Shown: one piece after another, positions 43,989 through 53,036 of the stretch
Layout of the letters: every line of letters starts with the position of its first letter
Numbering within the stretch: the stretch's first letter is position 1
Source: an uncultured Pseudothermotoga sp.
GTDB lineage: Bacteria > Thermotogota > Thermotogae > Thermotogales > DSM-5069
DNA: 64,000 bases
Direction of reading: 5' to 3'
Assembly (NCBI GenBank): GCA_937995655.1
Contig: CALKJI010000006.1
Coordinates: 166,229 to 230,228 of the forward strand
Translations under genes and position numbers: made by a program
Notes under the pieces: generated by a model
Databases searched by the model: none
Told to the model about the DNA's origin: nothing
The model's input: only the letters and a program-made list of their open reading frames with translations

Positions 43989-45013
43989 AGAAGATCTTGG
44001 TGCTTTGTGCAGTGATTTTAACAGCTCTTTTGTTTGCTCAGGAAACTCAAACGGCAACAACTGTTGTTGCAGAGGTGAATGGTGTACCCATTACCATGGC
44101 TGAACTGGACAGAGAGGCTAATCTGAATAGATTGTTGATTCAGATTCAGTCGATCGATGACAGATTCTACGAGGTTCTCACTGGTACGGCAGAAGGTATG
44201 AATCTGTTGCTTAGATACAAAAGAGAAGTATTAAACAATCTCATCGATCAGGTATTGATCAAGCAAATTGCTGAAAAGATGAACATAACGATTTCGAAGG
44301 AACAAATAGAAAAGATGGTTTCAGATGAATTGAACAAGACACTTACTCAGTACGGTATGACCGAAACGGATCTTGACTGGTATCTGAAACAATCAGGTTT
44401 GGGCGATCTTGAGTCCTTCAAAGACAGACTGAGATGGATTTTTTCTGTCCAGCAAGCAGTTACTTTAATACAGCAACAGGTAACTTCTTCCGTCACTGTT
44501 ACCGAAGAAGAGGCAAAGCGGTTTTACGAGGAAAATAAAGAGTATTTTGCAGTTGAAGAGGCGGCGAAGCTTCTACGCATCATTGTGGATACGAAGGAAA
44601 AGGCTGATAAGGTTCTTGAACGTATAAGATCCGGTGAAGACTTTTCCCAGATTGCTAGCGATGTGTCCATTGATCCTCTCACCAAAGGTAAGGCGGGCGA
44701 TCTTGGATGGGTTGAGCGCAACAGTGGGTTAATTGCAACGGATATAGAAGAAAAGATCTTTGCAAGTCCAAAGGGTGCTACATTGGGTCCACTTCAGAGC
44801 GTTGGTGGATGGGAAATCTATCGCATCCTGGACAAGAGGCCAAAAGGTTACGAGGCCTTTGAAGAAGTCGCAAAGGATATCTACAGTTATTTGAATCAAC
44901 AAAAGGCTCAACAATCTTGGCAAGATTGGATCATACAGCAGTTTATACCGTTCAAGAATTCCAGTACGATAAAGATCTATCTTTTGGCAGAGGGAGGACA
45001 ATCAAATCAATGA
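43985..45013 (+). CDS. SurA/PrsA-like periplasmic peptidyl-prolyl isomerase (PpiC domain)
   Basis: 342 residues from the ATG at 43985. Signal peptide (KKILVLCAVILTALLFA) cut near residue 17. A SurA-N-like helical region follows (VAEVNGVPITMAELDREANL, LLRYKREVLNNLIDQVLIK). The parvulin domain spans about 190-285 (EEAAKLLRIIVDTKEKADKV, DFSQIASDVSIDPLTKGKAG). Helps fold exported proteins outside the cell membrane. Confidence 0.92.
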   Translation: MKKILVLCAVILTALLFAQETQTATTVVAEVNGVPITMAELDREANLNRLLIQIQSIDDRFYEVLTGTAEGMNLLLRYKREVLNNLIDQVLIKQIAEKMNITISKEQIEKMVSDELNKTLTQYGMTETDLDWYLKQSGLGDLESFKDRLRWIFSVQQAVTLIQQQVTSSVTVTEEEAKRFYEENKEYFAVEEAAKLLRIIVDTKEKADKVLERIRSGEDFSQIASDVSIDPLTKGKAGDLGWVERNSGLIATDIEEKIFASPKGATLGPLQSVGGWEIYRILDKRPKGYEAFEEVAKDIYSYLNQQKAQQSWQDWIIQQFIPFKNSSTIKIYLLAEGGQSNQ

Positions 45014-46047
45014 ATCTTAAGACCATGACTCTCGAATGGACAGGTGATTCTCTCATACTCGTAGATCAGAGAAAGCTACCACATGTTGTTGAGTATGTTG
45101 AGTGCAGGGATTATCGAGAAGTGGCTCGGGCGATCAAAGAGATGATCGTCCGAGGTGCTCCTGCAATAGGAGCAGTTGCAGCATTTGGTTTTGTACTCGG
45201 GGCAAGACAATTCTCACATCTTAAAAACGAAGAATTCATTGAATCTATGGGTTTGGTTTACAAAACCCTCGCTTCAACTCGTCCAACGGCAGTTAATCTT
45301 TTTTGGGCATTAGAGCGTATGAACAGAAAGATCCAGCAATGTATCTATGATGAACGATTACTGTGGATTCTTGAAGAAGAGGCTGTGAGGATAGCGAAAG
45401 AAGACATAGAGACTAACAAAGCCATTGGAAAGTATGGACAGACACTTTTGAAAGACGGCGACACAGTCTTGACACATTGCAATGCCGGTGCTCTTGCGAC
45501 TGTGGACTATGGTACGGCGGTTGGAGTTATAAGGGCAGCGGTTGAAAATGGTAAGAGAATCAGAGTCTATGTGGATGAAACAAGACCATACTTGCAGGGA
45601 GCCCGTTTGACCGCCTGGGAGTTGGTACAACTGGGAGTCGAGACGATACTCATAACAGACAACATGGCTGGCTGGGTTATGAAACAAGGTAAAGTTGATG
45701 CAGTAATCGTTGGAGCTGATAGAATAGCTGCAAACGGCGATGTAGCAAACAAAATAGGCACTTACTCAGTTGCAGTTCTTGCGGACAGAAATGGTATACC
45801 TTTCTATGTTGCTGCACCCACATCTACGATAGATATAAGAATAAAGGACGGTACACAGATTCCGATAGAAGAGCGTTCGCATGAAGAAGTCACACACATA
45901 GACGGAAAGAGAATAGCAGCCCAGGGTGTTAAGGTCTACAATCCTGCTTTCGATGTGACGGAACACAATTTGGTGAGCGCCATCATCACGGAAAAAGGTA
46001 TTTTGAAAGACCCATATATTGAAAATATCAAGAAATTGTTTCCATAA
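45010..46047 (+). CDS. mtnA: S-methyl-5-thioribose-1-phosphate isomerase
   Basis: 345 residues from the ATG overlapping the previous TGA. Active-site residues Cys157 (LTHCNAGALATVDYGTAVG) and Asp237 (VIVGADRIAANGDVANKIGT) and the IVRGAPAIGAVAAFG phosphate loop are intact. Converts methylthioribose-1-phosphate to methylthioribulose-1-phosphate in methionine salvage; distinct from eIF2B-like regulatory subunits by these residues. No other salvage gene lies nearby. Confidence 0.95.
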   Translation: MNLKTMTLEWTGDSLILVDQRKLPHVVEYVECRDYREVARAIKEMIVRGAPAIGAVAAFGFVLGARQFSHLKNEEFIESMGLVYKTLASTRPTAVNLFWALERMNRKIQQCIYDERLLWILEEEAVRIAKEDIETNKAIGKYGQTLLKDGDTVLTHCNAGALATVDYGTAVGVIRAAVENGKRIRVYVDETRPYLQGARLTAWELVQLGVETILITDNMAGWVMKQGKVDAVIVGADRIAANGDVANKIGTYSVAVLADRNGIPFYVAAPTSTIDIRIKDGTQIPIEERSHEEVTHIDGKRIAAQGVKVYNPAFDVTEHNLVSAIITEKGILKDPYIENIKKLFP

Positions 46048-46058
46048 GGAGGATAAGA

Positions 46059-46508
46059 GTGAGGATAAATCCTCTGGAAGATGGAAATTTTAAGAGTTCC
46101 GAAGTTAAAAAGAAAAAACAAATAAGATCGAAATCGCCCGGTGAAGTCTCGAGATCTAGCTTTTTTGAAATTCTAGAAGACGTGGAAGAAGATAAACTGG
46201 ATGAATTGTTGGAACAGCTAATCAAGAAAGTGATCAGTGCTGGTAATGAACTTGTCAGATCACCTACTCAGGAGAATTTCAAAAATTATCGTGAGAGTAT
46301 AAAGGAATTTCTAAAAGTGATTGAGAAGAGGTTATATAAGGTGGGAAGACAGATTTCAAAAGATATTGATCTTCATGTCGTGGGTCAAGAGATCGATCAA
46401 AGACTCGAACAGATTGCAAAAGATTTGATGGAAGCTGAAAAGGGTGCTATTATGCTCGCTGCAAGAGTTCAAGAAATATATGGTTTGCTCATGGATCTGT
46501 ACAGGTGA
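46059..46508 (+). CDS. YaaR/DUF327 family protein
   Basis: 149 residues, GTG start after AAGGAGGA. The family pattern (SFFEILEDVEEDKLDELLEQ, LIKKVISAGNELVRSPTQEN, FKNYRESIKEFLKVIEKR) and the helical C-terminus match DUF327, often encoded between or near flagellar or holB genes. Soluble and helical; function unknown. Here it precedes holB-like and ricT genes, the same order as yaaR-holB-yaaT in Bacillus. Confidence 0.88.
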   Translation: MRINPLEDGNFKSSEVKKKKQIRSKSPGEVSRSSFFEILEDVEEDKLDELLEQLIKKVISAGNELVRSPTQENFKNYRESIKEFLKVIEKRLYKVGRQISKDIDLHVVGQEIDQRLEQIAKDLMEAEKGAIMLAARVQEIYGLLMDLYR

Positions 46509-46513
46509 GTGAT

Positions 46514-47389
46514 ATGGACGATCTAATTGGTAAAGTTCATAGGTTCATTGTTACAAACGTTGGATCGTCAATATGTTTGTACTCGCGTGATGGATTCTTG
46601 TTGCAGTGGATCTCTTTGAAGGTTGTTGAAAAGATCACAAAGGAGTATTTGATCTTAACTGAACCTGGTATTGAGGACATACGTTATATGATAGATTTCT
46701 TGTACAGTGCCCCAAGCAACAGCCATAAAGTGGTTTTCATCCACAGAGCAGAGAGGATTTTGCAAGAAGCAGCAAACTCTATGTTGAAGATTTTAGAAGA
46801 ACCACCTTCATACTGTGTTATAACCTTGACAACTACGAGATTCACCGATCTGTTACCAACTATCAGAAGCAGAGTGAAGGCACTGAGCATATCTGTTGAT
46901 AAAAGCGCCTTTGAGATTCTGAGAAAGAGACTTATAAATAATCCCAAGGCCGATTTAGTTCTCAAACTGTGCAGCAATGACTTTGATGTATTCAACTATT
47001 TACAAAATGTGGAAGAATTTTCTTTGTCCACCAACTTTGAAGAATCGGAATTTTTAATGCTCTTTACGGAAAATGAACTGTCTGCTTCGCAAAAATTGAA
47101 GGCAACACTGATGCTCGATGATCTGTACTCAAAACTTTCGAGCTTCAGTCAAAAAGAACTGGTACAGTTATACTTGAATATAATGGAAAGATCGAAAAAG
47201 ATAGATTTGAACAGCATGGTAGTCTTTATGTGTAGGATCTATCAGATGATCCTTGAGTTAAAAGGATGTAGTGATTTATCGATTTTCAAATGGCTCGATT
47301 CTATATTGGTAAACAGACTTATGAACTTCAATGGCCCACTGGTATTGTTGAACTTACTCATATTAATTAGAAGATCAGCAAAGAGGTGA
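46514..47389 (+). CDS. holB: DNA polymerase III delta'-like subunit
   Basis: About 291 residues. The ATG at 46514 follows AGGTGA; a GTG at 46505 overlaps the previous gene. The clamp-loader signature VVFIHRAERILQEAANSMLK with ILEEPPSYCVITLTT and LLPTIRSRV is clear. There is no Walker A motif and no zinc module, so this is a shortened delta' that would not bind ATP; other family members also lack ATPase activity. The rest of the protein diverges. Gene order (yaaR-holB-ricT) supports the assignment. Confidence 0.82.
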   Translation: MDDLIGKVHRFIVTNVGSSICLYSRDGFLLQWISLKVVEKITKEYLILTEPGIEDIRYMIDFLYSAPSNSHKVVFIHRAERILQEAANSMLKILEEPPSYCVITLTTTRFTDLLPTIRSRVKALSISVDKSAFEILRKRLINNPKADLVLKLCSNDFDVFNYLQNVEEFSLSTNFEESEFLMLFTENELSASQKLKATLMLDDLYSKLSSFSQKELVQLYLNIMERSKKIDLNSMVVFMCRIYQMILELKGCSDLSIFKWLDSILVNRLMNFNGPLVLLNLLILIRRSAKR

Positions 47390-47394
47390 TGGAT

Positions 47395-48219
47395 TTGGAG
47401 ATGACGGCTGTTGTTTATGCAGTTGAGGTATTACCAAAGGGAAAACTGAGCTACTATGCAGAGAATGGTGAAGATATAAAGCCAGGTGATCTTGTCCTTG
47501 TTATGACTGAGTTTGGACCAGATGTTGGAAAGATCATAAAGGGTCCAAGGGAAATGGGAATAGAAGAAATAGGAACCGAGCTTAAGCCAATCATTAAGAA
47601 GCTGACAGATGAAGATTTGAAGGTGCACCAAGAGAATTTGAGGGATGCCAAAGAAGCATTCAATGTTTGTGCAGAAAAGATAAAAGAGCACAATCTTCCA
47701 ATGAAACTACTTCACGCACGTTACATGTTTGACAGATCAAGATTAGTCTTTTTCTTCAGTTCAGAAACTAGGGTAGATTTCAGAGAACTCGTAAAAGACC
47801 TTGCCAGAATCTTCAAGACTCGTATAGAACTGAGACAGGTTGGCGTACGAGATGAGCTTAAATTCATAGGTAGTTTGGGATTGTGTGGGTTGCCAACTTG
47901 TTGCAGTACCTTCCTACGGGAGTTTGATAGTATCACCCTCAAGCACGCAAAATGTCAGCAATTGATGATCAACACTGCAAAGATATCTGGTGCATGCAGA
48001 AGACTTTTGTGTTGTTTGATGTACGAATACGGTTTCTATGAAGAAGAGCTCAAAGGTATTCCCGAAGAAGGGGAAAACGTGCTTTACAACGGGAAAAGTT
48101 ACAAAGTACAATCCACGGATGTCTTCAAGAAAACGGTGCTTGTCATCTCCGAAGAAGGCGAGATGGTTTATCTACCTTTTTCATACTTCAGAGGTGATAA
48201 GGGTGCTTCAGATAAGTAA
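47395..48219 (+). CDS. ricT: PSP1-domain protein RicT (YaaT)
   Basis: About 274 residues. The TTG at 47395 is 8 nt after AAGAGG; the ATG at 47389 or GTG at 47386 is too close to the SD, so the start is uncertain. PSP1 domain with the cysteine set CGLPTCCSTFLREF and CRRLLCCLMYE, which binds iron-sulfur clusters in the RicA-RicF-RicT (Y) complex of Bacillus, where it affects mRNA processing by RNase Y and development. Last residues overlap the next gene. Confidence 0.9.
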   Translation: MEMTAVVYAVEVLPKGKLSYYAENGEDIKPGDLVLVMTEFGPDVGKIIKGPREMGIEEIGTELKPIIKKLTDEDLKVHQENLRDAKEAFNVCAEKIKEHNLPMKLLHARYMFDRSRLVFFFSSETRVDFRELVKDLARIFKTRIELRQVGVRDELKFIGSLGLCGLPTCCSTFLREFDSITLKHAKCQQLMINTAKISGACRRLLCCLMYEYGFYEEELKGIPEEGENVLYNGKSYKVQSTDVFKKTVLVISEEGEMVYLPFSYFRGDKGASDK

Positions 48220-48424
48220 ATTATTGATAGTGATAGGAATTGTCTTGGTAGTGATAGGAGTGCTTACCTACTTGATTGGACGCTTCACACCACTTGGGCG
48301 TTTGCCGGGTGACATAATCATAAAGAAAGAAAGGTATGTGTTATACTTTCCCATCATGACATGCCTATTGTTCAGTGCAGTTTTATCATTGATCTTCTTT
48401 GTGATATCCAAATTGACTAAGTAG
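48203..48424 (+). CDS. DUF2905 small membrane protein
   Basis: 73 residues. The GTG at 48203 is 5 nt after GAGGTGA; a longer in-frame reading would lie inside ricT. Two transmembrane helices flank a conserved loop with GRLPGDIIIKKE (KLLIVIGIVLVVIGVLTYLI and FPIMTCLLFSAVLSLIFFV). Matches DUF2905, short proteins of unknown role found in many thermophiles, often near ruvB or queA. Overlaps ricT by 17 nt. Confidence 0.88.
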   Translation: MLQISKLLIVIGIVLVVIGVLTYLIGRFTPLGRLPGDIIIKKERYVLYFPIMTCLLFSAVLSLIFFVISKLTK

Positions 48425-48445
48425 AATTGAGGAGGGAAATAGCAA

Positions 48446-50335
48446 ATGAAAGAGTTCAGCAAGGAAGAAATTAGACGACTCAAGGAGATCGCTCGACTAT
48501 GTCGTGGCGACATTCTCAAAATGACTTATGTTGCCAACTCGGGTCATCCAGGTGGGTCGATGTCATCACTTGAAATTTTCTTGAGTATTTTTTCTTTCGC
48601 AAATATAGATCCAAAAAATCCATACGATCCTCTGCGTGATCGAATTGTTGTTAGCCATGGCCATACATCGCCGGGTGTTTATTCTGTCCTCGGTAGACTT
48701 GGCTTTGTGGACACAGAGGAAGTTATAGCAGGTTTTAGACATCATGCCAGTATCTTTGAAGGTCATGTAACACGTGGAATACCAGGTGTCGAATGGACTA
48801 CGGGAAACCTTGGACAAGGACTCTCTGCAGGTGTTGGTTTTGCTCTTGCTTGCAAAATAAAGGAACAAGATTATCATGTCTTTGTTACCATGAGTGATGC
48901 AGAGCAAGCAAAGGGCCAAGTGGGAGAGGCACGCAGAGTTGCAAGAAAGTATGGCTTGAGTAATATAACCGTTGTCATAGACTATAACGATGCTCAGATA
49001 TCTGGAAGGGCGAGAGACATAATGCCTGTTAACATAAGGGCAAATTACGAAGCTGATGGCTGGAGAGTGCTCGAAGTCGATGGCCACGATATGGAACAAC
49101 TGTTGAATGCACTCAAACAAGCAGTGGATGATAAGGTGAACCCTGTTGCCATCATCGCACATACTATTATGGGAAAAGGTGTTTCTTTCATGGAGAACGA
49201 TGTCTCTTTTCATGGGAAACCGTTATCTAAAGAGCAATTAGAAAAGGCATTGAATGAGCTTGGAATAGAAAATGATGTGGAAAGGTATATCAAAATGCGC
49301 CAGCAACTTGGCAAAGAAAAGCACAAGCCGTTTCACATGGAGTATCCAGTCCAGATAAAGATTCCGCCCAGCAGAACTTACACTGATAAAATGGATAATC
49401 GTGGTGCTTTTGGGAAGGCTTTGCTTGATCTGGTAAAGGCCAACAAAGATAGCGAAACCCCTATTGTAGCCGTTGATTGTGACCTTGCCACCTCGGTCAA
49501 ATTGGATGAGGTTCAGAAACATGTTCCAGCCATGTTTTTTGAACTTGGTGTGCAAGAACACAATGCTGCGGCAGTCGCTGGTGCTCTTTCTGCCGATGGT
49601 GTCATAACATTCTTTGCTGACTTTGGAGTTTTTGGGGTTAGTGAAACATACAATCAACACAGGTTGAACGCAATAAACCACACTAATCTGAAAGTTGTTG
49701 TAACCCATTGTGGTCTAAACGTTGGTGAGGATGGTAAAACGCACCATGGCCTTGATTACATCTCTGCTCCCGCAAACTGGCTGGGATACAAAGTCGTAGT
49801 TCCAGCAGATCCTAACCAAACAGATCGAGTAGTGAGGTATGTCGCAGGTGTGTATGGAAACTATTTGATAGCCATGGGCAGAGCGAAAATGGCTCCAATC
49901 TTGGACGAGAACGGAAAGATATTCTTTGGTGATGATTATCATTTTGTTTATGGGAAGATAGATATTCTCAGAAGAGGAGATAAGGTGACGGTGATTACAT
50001 GTGGTTCGATTGTGGAGAATGCAGTCAAGGCTGCTGACAATTTCAAAGAAAAGGTTGCCGTTTTGAATGTATCCTGCCCATTCGATCTTGATGAATCAGT
50101 ACTCAGAGAATATGCACATGCAAGAAAGGTCCTGGTTTTAGAAGACCATGCTGCACCATTGGGCTTGGCAGCTCTCTTAGCAAAATTTTTCCTCGTTAAG
50201 GGAATAATTCCATCTAGATTTGAACAGGTTGCCGTTGAAGAACATGCCATTTCCGGGCCCTATGAAGCTTTGTATGAGATTTATGGACTCAGTACATCCA
50301 AGATCGTTGAGAAACTGGGTCAGATGATCGAGTGA
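48446..50335 (+). CDS. tkt: Transketolase (single-chain)
   Basis: 629 residues with both TPP and pyrimidine domains in one chain. N-terminal HGHTSPGVYSVLG (71-83) and the TPP segment VTMSDAEQAKGQVGEA (148-162) followed by VVIDYNDAQISG; the usual GDGE at the start of the TPP motif is SDAE here. Pyrimidine-domain FFELGVQEHNAAAVAGALSA carries the catalytic Glu, and FFADFGVFGVSETYNQHRLN the central domain. Transfers two-carbon units between ketoses and aldoses in the cytosol. SD GGAGGG precedes the ATG. Confidence 0.93.
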   Translation: MKEFSKEEIRRLKEIARLCRGDILKMTYVANSGHPGGSMSSLEIFLSIFSFANIDPKNPYDPLRDRIVVSHGHTSPGVYSVLGRLGFVDTEEVIAGFRHHASIFEGHVTRGIPGVEWTTGNLGQGLSAGVGFALACKIKEQDYHVFVTMSDAEQAKGQVGEARRVARKYGLSNITVVIDYNDAQISGRARDIMPVNIRANYEADGWRVLEVDGHDMEQLLNALKQAVDDKVNPVAIIAHTIMGKGVSFMENDVSFHGKPLSKEQLEKALNELGIENDVERYIKMRQQLGKEKHKPFHMEYPVQIKIPPSRTYTDKMDNRGAFGKALLDLVKANKDSETPIVAVDCDLATSVKLDEVQKHVPAMFFELGVQEHNAAAVAGALSADGVITFFADFGVFGVSETYNQHRLNAINHTNLKVVVTHCGLNVGEDGKTHHGLDYISAPANWLGYKVVVPADPNQTDRVVRYVAGVYGNYLIAMGRAKMAPILDENGKIFFGDDYHFVYGKIDILRRGDKVTVITCGSIVENAVKAADNFKEKVAVLNVSCPFDLDESVLREYAHARKVLVLEDHAAPLGLAALLAKFFLVKGIIPSRFEQVAVEEHAISGPYEALYEIYGLSTSKIVEKLGQMIE

Positions 50336-51057
50336 ATAAGGAAGAAACAGCGACTGTAATAGCTTTTATGGAAGCAATTGGTCATAGATTTTTGGAGCCA
50401 GAACTCATCTACAACGCTTTGTGTCATTCGTCATATGCACATGAACAGAACCAACGTGGCAGAAAAGATGTCTTTTCCAATGAGAGGTTAGAGTTTCTTG
50501 GTGATGCTGCGATTGATTTGCTCATCGCTGAGTATTTATATACAAATTTCTCTGATGCCTCAGAGGGTGTTATGGCAAAGGTAAAGGCCGCAGTGGCAAG
50601 CGAAGAAGCCCTTGCACAAATAGCCAGAGACATCAACTTGGGGCAATATCTTTTCCTTGGCCACGGAGAAGAAATCACAGGAGGCCGTGATAGAGATTCG
50701 ATACTTGCCGATACACTCGAAGCGGTGGCCGCGGCGCTATACATCGATGGTGGTATGCAGTCTTTGAAAAAATGCCTCCTGGCTCACTTTGCCAAATATG
50801 CCAAACAGGTATTAGAAGGAAAAATTGTTTTTGACTACAAAACCTTTTTGCAAGAAATAACTCAAGAAAGGTTCAAACAACTACCAGAGTATGTCTTGGT
50901 TGACGAGCAAGGACCATCTCACATGAAAAAGTTCACCGTTGAACTCAGATTGAATAGAAAAGTGATTGCCACAGGTGAAGGATTCTCGATAAAGGAAGCC
51001 GAAAAGAACGCCGCTAAGAAAGCCATTGAGAAACTTGAGGGAGAAGGGAACCAATGA
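50332..51057 (+). CDS. rnc: Ribonuclease III
   Basis: 241 residues, GTG start overlapping the transketolase TGA (GTGA) with weak SD, so coupled translation is likely. Catalytic segment SNERLEFLGDAAIDLLIAEY (near 49-68) and DTLEAVAAALYIDGG carry the conserved Glu/Asp metal ligands. The C-terminal double-stranded-RNA-binding domain starts near residue 165 (DYKTFLQEITQERFKQLPEY). Processes rRNA and other double-stranded RNAs. Confidence 0.96.
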   Translation: MNKEETATVIAFMEAIGHRFLEPELIYNALCHSSYAHEQNQRGRKDVFSNERLEFLGDAAIDLLIAEYLYTNFSDASEGVMAKVKAAVASEEALAQIARDINLGQYLFLGHGEEITGGRDRDSILADTLEAVAAALYIDGGMQSLKKCLLAHFAKYAKQVLEGKIVFDYKTFLQEITQERFKQLPEYVLVDEQGPSHMKKFTVELRLNRKVIATGEGFSIKEAEKNAAKKAIEKLEGEGNQ

Positions 51058-52058
51058 AAATTTTGCCGATCTTTTTACCTCAAATGGGTTGTATAAACAA
51101 ATGTGTGTTTTGTGACCAGAGATCGACAACAGGTTCTCCAAAGGTTCCTGATCTTTCCCAGTTGGATGAACTGGCAAAAGATTATCGACTCAGCTTGGGG
51201 CAGTTCGAGATAGCCTTTTATGGAGGAACCTTTACAGGTTTAGATGAAACCTTGCAGTTACTTTATCTTGATTGGGCAAACAAATATGTCATGGACGGAG
51301 CATGCGTTGGCATCAGAATCTCCACAAGACCAGACCAGATAGATGAAAGAAAGATCGAGTTTCTCAAAGCTCACAATGTGACCTTCATAGAAATGGGTGT
51401 TCAGTCATTCGATGATGAAGTCCTAAAAAGATCATATAGAGGTCACACTGTTCGCGATATAGAAAATGCTTGTAAGATACTGAAGGATACACAGATGGAT
51501 TTTGGTTTGCATCTCATGATTGGTTTACCTGCCGATGATGAGCAGAAAGATCTTTATAGTGCCTACAGAGTTGTACAATCGGGTGCAAAAACATGCAGGA
51601 TTCATCCAACATTGGTTTTGAGAGATTCTATCCTTTCACAATTTTATGCATCAGGAGAATATGAGCCACTTGAAATTGACCGAGCCATTGATATTTGTTC
51701 GAAAATGGTTGGAATACTCCAGTCGCGTGGTGTAAGAGTAATCAGAATAGGTCTATTCATCCCAAGTGACCTTGAGAAAAATATCGTTGCCGGGCCTTAT
51801 CATCCAAGATTTGGTGAACTTGTCAAAATAGATCTCATGAAAAAGGTTGTTTCCTATTTAAAACCAGACAAAATCTTCTATACTCCTAAACAGAGGAGTC
51901 TACTGAGAGCCGTCAATTTGCAGGTACAAATGGGTGAAGAATTCGGTTTTTTAGTATCAGGTCGTTTTCTAAAATGGAATGACGCATTGGCTGAATACAT
52001 GTCTGGAGGTGTACAAGATGTTCGAACAGCTGAAAAAGGATGCTCTGCAAAAAATTGA
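51054..52058 (+). CDS. Radical SAM protein, Elp3-like N-terminal type
   Basis: 334 residues. The 4Fe-4S motif is C13-x3-C17-x2-C20 ([13 protein letters not shown]). Following TIM-barrel motifs are [39 protein letters not shown] and [12 protein letters not shown]. No HAT acetyltransferase domain, so it is a short form of the Elp3/MiaB-related radical SAM group; target unknown. Starts overlapping rnc and overlaps pheS by 41 nt, which is a long overlap for this window. Confidence 0.88.
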   Translation: MKILPIFLPQMGCINKCVFCDQRSTTGSPKVPDLSQLDELAKDYRLSLGQFEIAFYGGTFTGLDETLQLLYLDWANKYVMDGACVGIRISTRPDQIDERKIEFLKAHNVTFIEMGVQSFDDEVLKRSYRGHTVRDIENACKILKDTQMDFGLHLMIGLPADDEQKDLYSAYRVVQSGAKTCRIHPTLVLRDSILSQFYASGEYEPLEIDRAIDICSKMVGILQSRGVRVIRIGLFIPSDLEKNIVAGPYHPRFGELVKIDLMKKVVSYLKPDKIFYTPKQRSLLRAVNLQVQMGEEFGFLVSGRFLKWNDALAEYMSGGVQDVRTAEKGCSAKN

Positions 52059-53022
52059 GAACGCGAATGATTTGGAACAACTGGAGAAATTGAGAGTAGC
52101 ATTACTTGGTAAGAAAGGAACTATCACAGAACAGGTCAAAACCATAGGGACCTTACCTGCTCAAGAACGTCCAAAAGCAGGGAAGATCTTGAATGAACTC
52201 AAACAAGAAGTTCAAAGAGCTATCGAGGCGAAAAGGGAGTCACTTCAAAGGGTAGAAGCTGAAAAATTGTCTGCAAAAATGTGGGTTGATGTAACACTTC
52301 CAGGAGCCAGAAGACGTGTTGGTCACAGGCATCCCATAATGAAAACACTCGAGGAGATAGAGATCATATTTGTATCGATGGGTTTTAAGGTTGTGGAAGG
52401 TCCAGAGATAGAGGATAGCTGGCACAACTTTGACGCATTGAATACTCCTGAGTGGCATCCAGCAAGAGATGAGCATGATTCCTTCTATCTAGATGATCTT
52501 CTTTTGCGCACTCATACATCACCTGTTCAGATAAGGACTATGCTATCTGAGCAACCACCGATTGCAATCATATCGCCCGGTAGAGTTTATAGAAGAGATT
52601 ATGATGCAACACACCTTCCGATGTTTACTCAAGTGGAAGGCCTATACGTAGATGAAAATGTTTCTGTGGCACATTTGAAATATACACTTGAAAAGTTTGC
52701 TCAAGAGATCTTTGGCAAACAAAGACGTATCAGATTGAGACCAAGTTTCTTCCCATTCACAGAACCAAGTTTTGAAGTAGATGTCTCCTGTGGTGTCTGT
52801 GGAGGCAAGGGTTGTCAAGCATGCGGTTACAGTGGCTGGCTTGAAATATTAGGTGCTGGTATGGTACACCCGAATGTTTTCAGGAATGTTGGCTACGACC
52901 CAGAAAAATGGACAGGTTTTGCCTTTGGTATGGGTGTTGAAAGAATAACGATGCTCAAATACAACATTAAAGACATGAGAGATTTCGTTAGAAACGATAA
53001 AAGATTTTTGGAAAACTTCTGA
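52018..53022 (+). CDS. pheS: Phenylalanyl-tRNA synthetase alpha subunit
   Basis: 334 residues from the ATG at 52018, spaced from GGAGGTG by about 5 nt, although inside the end of the radical SAM gene. N-terminal coiled coil, then class II motifs: [11 protein letters not shown], motif 2 [24 protein letters not shown] cysteine pair ([12 protein letters not shown]) and motif 3 [15 protein letters not shown]. Forms the alpha2-beta2 enzyme with PheT. Confidence 0.97.
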   Translation: MFEQLKKDALQKIENANDLEQLEKLRVALLGKKGTITEQVKTIGTLPAQERPKAGKILNELKQEVQRAIEAKRESLQRVEAEKLSAKMWVDVTLPGARRRVGHRHPIMKTLEEIEIIFVSMGFKVVEGPEIEDSWHNFDALNTPEWHPARDEHDSFYLDDLLLRTHTSPVQIRTMLSEQPPIAIISPGRVYRRDYDATHLPMFTQVEGLYVDENVSVAHLKYTLEKFAQEIFGKQRRIRLRPSFFPFTEPSFEVDVSCGVCGGKGCQACGYSGWLEILGAGMVHPNVFRNVGYDPEKWTGFAFGMGVERITMLKYNIKDMRDFVRNDKRFLENF

Positions 53023-53036
53023 TGGAGGGATAGATC

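Noticed and set aside
48566..49213. 215-codon open frame on the minus strand opposite transketolase
   Set aside because: Antisense to a well-defined transketolase; Cys/Ile/His-rich translation without recognisable motifs or SD.
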